Shown in pieces: positions 10,182 to 17,459 of a stretch of DNA of 64,000 bases. Below the pieces are notes generated by a model, which was not told the DNA's origin, did no database searches, and saw only the letters and a list, made by a program, of their open reading frames with translations. Positions within the stretch are counted from its first letter, which is position 1. Each line of letters opens with the position of its first letter. Origin of the DNA: Henriciella litoralis (GTDB lineage Bacteria; Pseudomonadota; Alphaproteobacteria; Caulobacterales; Hyphomonadaceae); contig NZ_NCSS01000006.1 of NCBI RefSeq assembly GCF_002088935.1, positions 1,024,407-1,088,406 of the forward strand, given 5' to 3'. The position numbers and the translations under genes are program-made.

Positions 10182-10937
10182 GTGACAAAGCGTCTCGAAA
10201 ACAAGATTGCACTCGTAACGGGCGCAGCCCAGGGCATCGGTGCTGCCATAGCTCATCAGTTCGAGGAACAGGGCGCGACTGTCTGGAGGACGGATCTCCA
10301 ACACATCCCTGGCGAGCGTACGCGTCAAAAGGACTCCGCCTCTGAAGACGACTGGAAATCCTTGCTCGCCGAAATCAAGGAAACATCCGGCGGCCTTGAT
10401 ATTCTTGTCAACAATGCGGGCATAGAGCTGGAGTGTCCCTTGGAAGAGGTGACACTCGATAGCTGGCGCAAAGTCATGAGCGTGAACGTCGATGGTGTGT
10501 TTCTGGGCTGCAAGCTTGCCACCGACATGCTCGCCGACCGGAAGAGCGGCCTGGCCTCCGTCATCAACATATCATCGGTCGCCGGCATAATCGGCTTCCC
10601 TTTCCAGCCCAGTTACAACACGTCCAAAGGCGCCGTGCGCCATTTGAGCAAAACACTGGCGATTGAGTGGGGCGCCAGTAAGAAACCGATACGCTGCAAC
10701 TCAATCCATCCCGGCTGCATCGACACGCAAATGCTGCGCGAAGCGAGCGTAAAATGGCAAGATCACGGGCTCTTGCCCGATGGCGATCGCATGGCTGGCA
10801 TGTCGGCACTTTGCCCGCTTGGCATGGTCGGCGCACCGGATGATATCGCGCACGGCGCTGTCTACCTCGCAAGCGATGAATCCCGTTTTGTTACCGGAAT
10901 CGAGCTCATCATCGATGGTGGCTTTGTCGCACAATGA
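10182..10937 (+). CDS. Short-chain dehydrogenase/reductase (SDR)
   Basis: 251 residues with the classical SDR layout: TGAAQGIG nucleotide-binding motif at ~13-20, NNAG at 77-80, and the catalytic set Ser132, Tyr145, Lys149 (YNTSK). The C terminus ends with the IDGGFVAQ pattern. The motif arrangement fits an NAD(P)-dependent oxidation or reduction of a hydroxyl/keto group. GTG start with AGGAGG just upstream. A second SDR follows after a 113-bp gap containing a hairpin, so two successive redox steps on the same skeleton are plausible. Confidence 0.88.
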   Translation: MTKRLENKIALVTGAAQGIGAAIAHQFEEQGATVWRTDLQHIPGERTRQKDSASEDDWKSLLAEIKETSGGLDILVNNAGIELECPLEEVTLDSWRKVMSVNVDGVFLGCKLATDMLADRKSGLASVINISSVAGIIGFPFQPSYNTSKGAVRHLSKTLAIEWGASKKPIRCNSIHPGCIDTQMLREASVKWQDHGLLPDGDRMAGMSALCPLGMVGAPDDIAHGAVYLASDESRFVTGIELIIDGGFVAQ

Positions 10938-10997
10938 GCCAATTCACGGCTTTCCTCCCGGGCGCTCGATCCAGCCGGAGAAAGCGCTCAAACTTGA

Positions 10998-11029
10998 AAG
11001 GGTGCTGATCCGCAGAGGTCAGCACCCTT
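10998..11029 (+). terminator. Possible terminator/attenuator between two SDR genes
   Basis: An 11-bp perfect inverted repeat (AAGGGTGCTGA ... TCAGCACCCTT) with a ten-base loop is followed by a pyrimidine-rich tract (cccttccttt) instead of a clean T-run. It could terminate transcription partly between the two SDR genes. The next gene starts 22 bp later, which would fit attenuation or read-through. Confidence 0.5.
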
Positions 11030-11050
11030 CCCTTCCTTTAGGACTTACTC

Positions 11051-11821
11051 ATGACGCAACTAACCGGAAAAACCGCCATCATAACTGGCGCGGCCAGCGG
11101 GATCGGGGCGGCGGCGGCCCGCCTTTTTGTCGCCGAAGGCGCCAGTGTCGTCGGCATCGACCGCGACACGGCAGGCCTTGAGGTCGTGGCAGCCGATCTT
11201 GGCGCGTCCTTCGCTTTTGTCGCCGGAGACATCACCCAGCGCGCGACTCTAGACAGGGCCTTGACCAAGGCTGCAGACCAGTTCGGCGCCCCGAACATCG
11301 CCATCCTGAATGCTGGCATGGACGGCCCCATGGCGCCTCTGCTGGACATCGATCCGAAAGACTTCGACCAGGTTCTCAAGGTGAATGTCAGGGCCGTTTT
11401 TGACGGCGTTCAGGTGTTCGGCCGCGCCATGCAGGCGAGCGGTGGTAGCATCGTCATCACATCATCGGTGAATGGCCTTCGCGCCTTCGGCAATACCAGC
11501 CCGTACACCACCAGCAAGATGGCCGTGCTGGGCCTCGCCCGGGCTGCAGCAAACGATCTCGCCGCGTTCGGCATCCGCGTGAACACGGTCCACCCGGGCC
11601 TGATCGATACACCGATGCTCAAACGCGCCGAAGAAGGACTCGCCCCGGGCGGACAAGAAGCGCTGCGCGAGGCGCTGTCGCAGACCGTGGCCCTGAAGCG
11701 GGTTGGATCACCATCGGAGATCGCAAACGCGATGCTGTTCCTCGCAAGTGACGCGTCGAGCTATGTCACCGGCGAATCCATTGTCGTGGACGGCGGCTTC
11801 ACCCGCCTCCTCAGCATGTAG
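11051..11821 (+). CDS. Short-chain dehydrogenase/reductase (SDR), second copy
   Basis: 256 residues, classical SDR: ITGAASGIG at 11-19, NAG at ~87, catalytic Ser139, Tyr152 and Lys156 (YTTSK), and the C-terminal VVDGG motif. It is clearly diverged from the SDR upstream, not a recent duplicate. The ATG is preceded by TTAGGA. It converges with the lipoate-ligase-like gene, leaving stops on either side almost touching near 11811-11821. The redox substrate is unknown. Confidence 0.88.
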   Translation: MTQLTGKTAIITGAASGIGAAAARLFVAEGASVVGIDRDTAGLEVVAADLGASFAFVAGDITQRATLDRALTKAADQFGAPNIAILNAGMDGPMAPLLDIDPKDFDQVLKVNVRAVFDGVQVFGRAMQASGGSIVITSSVNGLRAFGNTSPYTTSKMAVLGLARAAANDLAAFGIRVNTVHPGLIDTPMLKRAEEGLAPGGQEALREALSQTVALKRVGSPSEIANAMLFLASDASSYVTGESIVVDGGFTRLLSM

Positions 11822-12524
11822 GCATGAAGACGGCGCTGAGCGCGGCGTCTGCAAACGCCATGCTCAGGCTGTCGAGCCGCCCCGTCCAGGCTGTCGCTTC
11901 GGCCAGCGTAATGCAAGCTTCTGTCCGGTAGATGCCCGGTAAGCCAAGCCGGCTTTCGACATGGTTGATCGCGGCAATGGGCTCCTCCAGAGCCCCGCCT
12001 ACCCAGAGACAGGCATGCACCAGGGTCACTGTTGTGGCATCCCGCATTCGCCGGCGCATCGCCAGCCCGGCCAGTTTTCGACCATCCACGAGCAGGTTGA
12101 ACCGGCCATCGCAGGGCGCGTCAGGTGCAGAGCCGATAGAAACACCGCTTACCCCCAGCGACGAGACCGCCGCGCCAAGCCCGTTTGCAAAGTCCTCATA
12201 GATCCGGTCGACCGGCACTGGATCGCGCTTGCTGGCCAATATGCCGGACACGCATAGAACGCCCGGTCCGTGAAACACGCAGGCCCCGCCGGACCGGCGG
12301 AATGTGACGGGCCATCCTTTCGCGGCGGCAATGGTTTGCGCAGCATCAATGTCGGGCATTGACTGCCAGCGCTGAGGGACGACCAGGCACTTTGATTGCT
12401 GCCAAAAGGACAGGCTGAACCGCTCAGCGTCCGCGCCAAAGGCTTGCTGAAAAAGTTGCTCTTCATTGTCGAGACCGGCAGGCGCCTGAAACCGAACGAT
12501 GTCCGGCGCGTCAGGGCGCAGCAT
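11811..12524 (-). CDS. Lipoate-protein ligase A-like protein
   Basis: About 237 residues. The biotin/lipoate ligase fold is suggested by RRSGGACVFHGPGVLCVS (the family's RR-x-GG motif), followed by a binding-loop region with GRKLAGLAMRRR. Its role would be to attach lipoate or octanoate to a lysine on a carrier domain. It is the last gene of the operon that encodes the free lipoyl carrier. The ATG at 12524 is favoured because GAGG lies seven bases upstream. It overlaps the E2 gene end by about 14 bp, which points to translational coupling. Confidence 0.8.
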   Translation of the reverse strand: MLRPDAPDIVRFQAPAGLDNEEQLFQQAFGADAERFSLSFWQQSKCLVVPQRWQSMPDIDAAQTIAAAKGWPVTFRRSGGACVFHGPGVLCVSGILASKRDPVPVDRIYEDFANGLGAAVSSLGVSGVSIGSAPDAPCDGRFNLLVDGRKLAGLAMRRRMRDATTVTLVHACLWVGGALEEPIAAINHVESRLGLPGIYRTEACITLAEATAWTGRLDSLSMAFADAALSAVFMPTC

Positions 12525-13185
12525 CAAACGCCTCAAGCGTCTTGCAGAGGCTGTCCAGAAACAGGCCGGCCGGCTCTCCGTCGATGATACGGTGATCGGC
12601 CGTCAGTGACAGCGGCAGGAGCTGCCTGACCGATAGTCCGCCTTCAGTGTCCAGCGAGACCTTCTCCTCAAGCCGTCCGACGCCAAGCAAAGCCACCTGT
12701 CCGGCATTCAGGATCGGCGTGAAATAGCGCACGCGCGTATGGCCGAGATTGGACAGGGTGACACTGCCGCCTTTCATCTCTGACACGGCCAGCTTTCCAG
12801 ACATGGCGCGCCCGATCAGGTCCCGGCGCTTGTCAGCCAGAGCTTTCAGACTGTCGCCGCCGATATCTTTCACGACCGGCGTCATCAGTCCGGCGGGTGT
12901 TGAGATGGCGATCGAAAGGTCAATCGGTTCACTGATCGTGATCGACCGCTCATCGGCCGTGGCATTGAAGGCTGGAAATGCGCGAAGGGTCTTTGCAAGT
13001 GCAAAGATCACGCAGGCTTCAAGGCTGACCGGCTCGCCCTGCTCTTTCCAGCCACGCCGCATCTGCATTAGCGCGGTGATGTCGGCATCGCCGTGATAGG
13101 TGAGCTGCGCGCTGCCCTGCAAGGAGGCCATCATGCGATCGGCGATCACCTTGCGGACGCCGCGGAACGGTTGAGCCTCGGCCAT
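12511..13185 (-). CDS. 2-oxoacid dehydrogenase E2 catalytic domain, without lipoyl domain
   Basis: 224 residues that match only the C-terminal acyltransferase core of E2 proteins. It begins with FRGVRKVIADRM and carries STPAGLMTPVV and the active-site motif DHRIIDG near the C terminus. No lipoyl domain and no peripheral-subunit-binding domain precede it, although typical E2 proteins are 400-550 residues. The ATG shares one base with the stop of the upstream lipoyl-carrier gene (TAATG), so the two are coupled. It would move an acyl group from a separate lipoyl carrier to CoA. Confidence 0.88.
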   Translation of the reverse strand: MAEAQPFRGVRKVIADRMMASLQGSAQLTYHGDADITALMQMRRGWKEQGEPVSLEACVIFALAKTLRAFPAFNATADERSITISEPIDLSIAISTPAGLMTPVVKDIGGDSLKALADKRRDLIGRAMSGKLAVSEMKGGSVTLSNLGHTRVRYFTPILNAGQVALLGVGRLEEKVSLDTEGGLSVRQLLPLSLTADHRIIDGEPAGLFLDSLCKTLEAFDAAP

Positions 13186-13421
13186 TACGCGCTCTCGATC
13201 GTCGCGATAAGCTCGCCTTTTTGCACGGCGGCTTCAGCTTCCACCTTGATCGTCAGCTTGCCGCCATCAGCCGCTTCGATCTCGGTCGCGACCTTTTCAT
13301 TCATGACCTCGCAGAGCACGTCACCCTTCTCGACCATGTCGCCAGAGTCGAAGAACCAGGTCGAGATTGCGCCTTCGCTATCATCATCCCAGCAGTCTTG
13401 AGGAATACGAACATCAGACAT
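13185..13421 (-). CDS. Stand-alone lipoyl (biotinyl/lipoyl attachment) carrier protein
   Basis: 78 residues that form one lipoyl domain and nothing else: W-F-F-D-S-G-D then VEKGDVLCEVMNEKVATEIEA, with the modifiable lysine at position 43 in NEKVATEI. The start ATG at 13421 overlaps the stop of the E1 beta gene by 8 bp. In classical complexes this domain is fused to the E2 enzyme; here it is a separate polypeptide. It presumably shuttles intermediates between E1 and the free E2 core after lipoylation, perhaps by the ligase-like gene at the end of the operon. Confidence 0.88.
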   Translation of the reverse strand: MSDVRIPQDCWDDDSEGAISTWFFDSGDMVEKGDVLCEVMNEKVATEIEAADGGKLTIKVEAEAAVQKGELIATIESA

Positions 13422-14442
13422 GAGCGCGCGCCTCCAGCATGGCCGATACGGTACTGACCACCTTGTCACAATTGGGAAGGACGGCATGTTCCATTTCCGG
13501 CGCAAACGGCACAGGAATATCTGGATAGGAGATACGTTTCAGCGGTGACTTGAGGCGTACTTTCTCGCTTTCTGCCACGGTTGCGATGATCTCCGCGCCC
13601 ACGCCATAGGAGTGGTAGTCGTCATCAATGCTCAGGAGGGCGCCCGTTTTTCCGACCGACGCCAGGATGGTCTCCCGGTCCAGTGGCGCGATGGAGCGCA
13701 AATCGATCACCTCCGCCTCAATGCCCTTCGCCTCAAGGGCAGCGGCGGCATCGAGAGCTATATGAACGGTATGCCCGAGCCCCACCAGGGTGATGTCGCG
13801 CCCGGTCCTGACAACCTCGGCCTTGTCGAGCGGTACGGTGTAGCGCCCCTCTGGCACATGGGTGATCGATCGCTGGACGGTGCCGAGCCAGCCCATGCCC
13901 TGAAGCGCCTTGTGGTACATGAAGATGACAGGGTTCGGGTCCGCGATCGCTGCGGCCATCATCCCCTTTGCATCATGGGCGTTCGATGGGATAACGACTT
14001 TCAGGCCCGGCAAATGCCCGAACGTGGCATAGAGCGTCTGGGAGTGCTGCCCCGCATCGCCATACCCGCCACCTACGGACGTCATTAGCACCATCGGACA
14101 GGTCACATTGCCACCAGAAAAGTAGCTCTGCTTGGCCGCAAGATTGTAGATCGAGTCCATGCACACGCCGAAAAAGTCGACGAACATGAGTTCGACGACA
14201 GGCCGCATGCCGGCTGCGGCCATGCCTACAGCAGCGCCGATGAAGCCGGTCTCTGAAATCGGCGTGTCGCGGACACGCTCCGGCCCGAACTCATCCAGCA
14301 GGCCGAGCGTGTTGCCAAACACGCCGCCAAGCTTGCCAATGTCTTCCCCCATGACGAGCACGTCATCGCTGGCACGCATCTCTAATGAGATGGCTTCAGC
14401 CATGGCCTTCGCGATCGTCAGTTTACGTTTCTTTTCCTGCAT
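13414..14442 (-). CDS. 2-oxoacid dehydrogenase E1 component, beta subunit
   Basis: 342 residues, transketolase pyrimidine and C-terminal domains. Family marks include VMGEDIGKLGGVFGNTLGL, RDTPISETGFIGAAVGMA, and RPVVELMFVDF. The domain order and length are those of PdhB/AcoB-type subunits. With E1 alpha 8 bp upstream it forms the thiamine-diphosphate-dependent decarboxylase. Whether the substrate is pyruvate, acetoin or a branched-chain or longer 2-oxoacid cannot be decided from sequence alone. Confidence 0.92.
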   Translation of the reverse strand: MQEKKRKLTIAKAMAEAISLEMRASDDVLVMGEDIGKLGGVFGNTLGLLDEFGPERVRDTPISETGFIGAAVGMAAAGMRPVVELMFVDFFGVCMDSIYNLAAKQSYFSGGNVTCPMVLMTSVGGGYGDAGQHSQTLYATFGHLPGLKVVIPSNAHDAKGMMAAAIADPNPVIFMYHKALQGMGWLGTVQRSITHVPEGRYTVPLDKAEVVRTGRDITLVGLGHTVHIALDAAAALEAKGIEAEVIDLRSIAPLDRETILASVGKTGALLSIDDDYHSYGVGAEIIATVAESEKVRLKSPLKRISYPDIPVPFAPEMEHAVLPNCDKVVSTVSAMLEARAHV

Positions 14443-14450
14443 GTCGGTCC

Positions 14451-15434
14451 TCAGGCAAAAACTGTTGTGAATGCGTCGTCCGGCTTCGGCGACGCGGACT
14501 GGCGCGCATGATCGAAGGCAGCAGCGACCCGGCTTCTTGCGTCCTCTTCGAGCGCGTCGAGATCGCCAGCAGCCGCGCCCGTGCTTTCCAGCCGCGCGCG
14601 ATACCGGGTGATCGGGTCCTTCTCCTGCAGCGAGGTCTTCTCGCCTTCGGGGCGATAGCCTTCGGCGTCACCCATGAAATGGCCTTCAAGCCGGATCGTC
14701 TCGATCTCGATAAGGCTCGGCCCGCCGCCGGATCGGGCACGTTGAATAGCTTCCCCGGCGACCCGGAAGACTTCATCGGGATCATTGTCCGGTACAAAAT
14801 GCCCTGGCATGGCGTAGGCCGCCGCCCTTTCGGCATTCCCTTCAACGGCCGTCGCCTGTCGTTTGGAAACAGATATGCCGTAGGCATTATCCTCGATGAC
14901 GAAGACGACCGGCGCCTTCCAGACTGAAGCCAGGTTAAGGGTCTCGTGAAAGGCGCCCTGATTGGCCGCGCCCTCTCCGATGAAGGCGACAGCGACATCG
15001 TCGCGCCCGCGCAACTTTGCTGCCATCGCGGCCCCGACTGCCGGGCCCATACCTTGTGCGATAATGCCCGAGCAGCAGAAATTCACACGCGGATCGAACA
15101 GGTGCATATGGCCCCCGCGCCCACCGGACAGGCCGTTCGCTCGCCCGAAAATCTCCGAGGCCATATCGTTCAGATTCACGCCTTTTGCGATGGCAATGTG
15201 GTGCGGGCGGTGCGTTGCCGTAACCGCATCAGTCGGCCTCAGATGTGCACACACCCCAACCGCGCACGGCTCCTGTCCGTCCGACAGATGCATCTCACCC
15301 GGTAACGGTCCTTTGGCCATGTTGAAGACCGGCTGCTTTCCTTCGAAATAAGCCGGCTTGATCAGGTCCTCAAAATGGCGGCTCGCCACCATCGTCTGGT
15401 ACATCCAGAGCATCTGCTCGCGAGTCGGCTCCAT
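14451..15434 (-). CDS. 2-oxoacid dehydrogenase E1 component, alpha subunit
   Basis: 327 residues. The thiamine-diphosphate site is visible as GEGAANQG (about 153) followed ~25 residues later by EDN, and HMHLFD precedes it as in acetoin/pyruvate E1 alpha. The start at 15434 is chosen because GGAGG lies five bases before that ATG; the open frame extends 15 codons further upstream into an old transposase fragment and has no ribosome site there. First gene of a five-gene operon. No E3 (dihydrolipoyl dehydrogenase) gene is present, so a shared E3 is presumably supplied from elsewhere. Confidence 0.92.
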   Translation of the reverse strand: MEPTREQMLWMYQTMVASRHFEDLIKPAYFEGKQPVFNMAKGPLPGEMHLSDGQEPCAVGVCAHLRPTDAVTATHRPHHIAIAKGVNLNDMASEIFGRANGLSGGRGGHMHLFDPRVNFCCSGIIAQGMGPAVGAAMAAKLRGRDDVAVAFIGEGAANQGAFHETLNLASVWKAPVVFVIEDNAYGISVSKRQATAVEGNAERAAAYAMPGHFVPDNDPDEVFRVAGEAIQRARSGGGPSLIEIETIRLEGHFMGDAEGYRPEGEKTSLQEKDPITRYRARLESTGAAAGDLDALEEDARSRVAAAFDHARQSASPKPDDAFTTVFA

Positions 15435-15479
15435 CAATTCCTCCAGGTCACATTTTCTTTTGAGCAAGATGACCGCCAA

Positions 15480-15588
15480 AGCGGAGCTTGCTTTACCCAG
15501 AGCGAAGACAGTCTGAACCTCGGCATCGCCAGTTCGCTTCGCGCGAATGGCAAATGCGAATTCTCGGCACGATTATTGTGATCGCTTG
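15480..15588 (-). pseudogene. IS6-family transposase C-terminal remnant
   Basis: Translation of the minus strand gives NNRAENSHLPF followed by A-R-S-E-L-A-M-P-R-F-R. This matches the conserved C-terminal part of IS6-family transposases (compare NNRAENSHLPFRRRERAM in the decayed element at 60.9-61.5 kb), including the catalytic Glu. Only about 36 codons are left, and the reading fades into the region upstream of the E1 alpha gene. There is no terminal inverted repeat on the right; an unrelated inverted repeat begins three bases away. Confidence 0.75.
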
Positions 15589-15590
15589 CA

Positions 15591-15631
15591 CCCCCAAACT
15601 TATGGCACTATAAATGCCATTAGTTTGGGGG
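15591..15631. repeat. 17-bp inverted repeat upstream of sulfatase gene
   Basis: Left arm CCCCCAAACTTATGGCA (15591-15607) and right arm TGCCATTAGTTTGGGGG (15615-15631) pair with one mismatch around the 7-base spacer CTATAAA. It lies between the transposase remnant and the sulfatase start. It could be a regulator operator, an mRNA hairpin covering the ribosome site (the GGGGG is part of the right arm), or a scar of the mobile element. Confidence 0.7.
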
Positions 15632-15637
15632 TGCATT

Positions 15638-17446
15638 TTGATTTTGCGTTCGGCGATCCTTTTTCTCGCTTCGGTTTGTGGTCTCAGCAGCCTTTCAGCT
15701 GCCGATGAGCCCGCCCTTCAGTCTGAAGTCCGCGAGCAGGCGCAACCGCCCAATTTTGTTATCCTGCTCATTGATGATGCCGCCTTCATGGACCTCGGCA
15801 CCTATGGCGGAGAGGCAGCAACGCCGAACATCGATGCGCTGGCCCGGCGCGGGGTGATGTTCACGCGCTACTACACCTCACCGCTCTGCGCGCCGTCGCG
15901 CGCCATGCTTCTGACCGGCATCGACAATCACCAGACAGGCGTTGCCACCATCCCCGAAGTGCTCCCGCGCGAGCATGTTGGTCAGCCGGGCTACACCATG
16001 TCGCTTGAGCCAGGCGTCATGACGATCGCCGCCCGGCTTCAGCCGCAGGGCTATCGCACCCTGATGACCGGTAAATGGCACCTTGGCAGCGACCAAGGTG
16101 ACCTGCCCTCTGATCATGGCTTTGACCGATCTTTCGCCCTTGATGCCTCTGGCGCAGACAATTGGGACGATAAACCCTACATGCCCTTCTACAGCGAGGC
16201 TCCGTGGTATGAGGATGGCAAGCCCGCCGACCTTCCTGACGATTTCTATTCCTCGGAATTCATTGTCGACAGGATGATCGACTATCTGTCGGAAACAGAC
16301 ACATCGAAGCCCTTCTTCGCCTATCTCGGCTTTCAGGCCGTGCACATTCCGGTTCAGGCCCCTGCAGAGATCACGGCGCGCTATCGCGATACCTATTCAG
16401 GCGGCTGGCAGGAAATGAGGGAAGCGCGCTGGCAAAGGGCAAAAGCGCTTGGCCTCATCCCCGCAGATGCCCCCCTTGCCCCGCTACCAGACGGGATGCG
16501 CCGCTGGGAGGAGCTCAGCGCCAAAGACAGAGAGCTCTATGCCGCCCGAATGGCGGTCAATGCAGCGATGCTTGAGGCCATGGACCTTCACATAGGCCGG
16601 CTGATCGAACACCTCAAAGCCTCAGGCAAATACGACAACACTGTCTTCCTCGTGACATCAGACAATGGACCAGAACCGAACCGCGGCGACAATGACTGGC
16701 GCCTGAAGCTTTGGATGAAATTCAACGGCTACCATCTTGATCTTGAAGGGATCGGCGAGAAGGGAAGCTGGGGCTTCATCGGTCCGGAATTTGCCATGGC
16801 CGCCGCCTCGCCCGGCAATCTGTTCAAGTTTCACGGCGCGGAAGGCGGCATCCATGTGCCGATGATTATGGCGGGGCCGAACCTGCCGGAAAGTATTCGC
16901 CAGGACGCCCTCGTCCAGGTCACCGACATCGCCCCCACCTTCCTTGAAATGGCAGGTGTAGAAGGTGAGTCCACAGATGGCGTCCCCATGACAGGACGCA
17001 GCCTTGTACCGCTTCTCGCGGGCGAGGCAGAGGCCGTGTATGGAGCGGAGGAGCCTATCGGGATCGAAGTGTCCGGCAATTCAGCGCTCATCCGGGGCCA
17101 TTATAAGATAACCCGTAATCAGCTTCCCTGGGGCGATGCCAAGTGGCGGCTTTATGACCTCGCCAGCGACCCGGGAGAGGTAAACGATCTTGCCGCGGCG
17201 CGACCGGAGCTGATGGCGAGCATGCTGGCGGACTATGAGGCTTACGGCTCGAAGGTCGGCGTTCTCGAAGTGCCCGAAGGTTACGATAGTCACGCCATTC
17301 TTACCCATAATACGCAAATGCGGCAGCTACGGACCTTCTGGTGGGTGCCGGTCCTGCTCTTGCTCGTCCTTATTGCCGTTTGCTGGCCGGGGGTCCGCCT
17401 CCTCAAGAGCCTCAGACGATCACGTCCTGACTGGCCCTCCTCTTAG
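15638..17446 (+). CDS. Secreted sulfatase (FGly, Cys type)
   Basis: About 602 residues. N-terminal signal peptide (ILRSAILFLASVCGLSSLSAAD), then the alkaline-phosphatase-like sulfatase core: metal-site DD in LLIDDAAF, and the modification motif LCAPSRAMLLTG with the cysteine at about residue 84. GKWHLG and SDNGPEPNRGDND follow as further metal and sulfate-site elements. A C-terminal hydrophobic segment (FWWVPVLLLLVLIAVCWP) with a basic tail suggests membrane anchoring. Start TTG at 15638 preferred because GGGGG lies six bases upstream and it begins the signal peptide; an ATG at 15614 sits in the inverted repeat and is the alternative. It needs a formylglycine-generating enzyme; only a truncated one is in the window. 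Confidence 0.9.
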   Translation: MILRSAILFLASVCGLSSLSAADEPALQSEVREQAQPPNFVILLIDDAAFMDLGTYGGEAATPNIDALARRGVMFTRYYTSPLCAPSRAMLLTGIDNHQTGVATIPEVLPREHVGQPGYTMSLEPGVMTIAARLQPQGYRTLMTGKWHLGSDQGDLPSDHGFDRSFALDASGADNWDDKPYMPFYSEAPWYEDGKPADLPDDFYSSEFIVDRMIDYLSETDTSKPFFAYLGFQAVHIPVQAPAEITARYRDTYSGGWQEMREARWQRAKALGLIPADAPLAPLPDGMRRWEELSAKDRELYAARMAVNAAMLEAMDLHIGRLIEHLKASGKYDNTVFLVTSDNGPEPNRGDNDWRLKLWMKFNGYHLDLEGIGEKGSWGFIGPEFAMAAASPGNLFKFHGAEGGIHVPMIMAGPNLPESIRQDALVQVTDIAPTFLEMAGVEGESTDGVPMTGRSLVPLLAGEAEAVYGAEEPIGIEVSGNSALIRGHYKITRNQLPWGDAKWRLYDLASDPGEVNDLAAARPELMASMLADYEAYGSKVGVLEVPEGYDSHAILTHNTQMRQLRTFWWVPVLLLLVLIAVCWPGVRLLKSLRRSRPDWPSS

Positions 17447-17459
17447 AAAGCCTGAGACC

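Noticed and set aside
15574..15583. ATTGTGATCG as a further operator copy
   Set aside because: Only the left half fits; it lies in transposase-derived sequence.
17235..17459. In-frame extension of the second sulfatase into the first
   Set aside because: It lies wholly in the first sulfatase gene; the membrane segment begins at ATG 17460.
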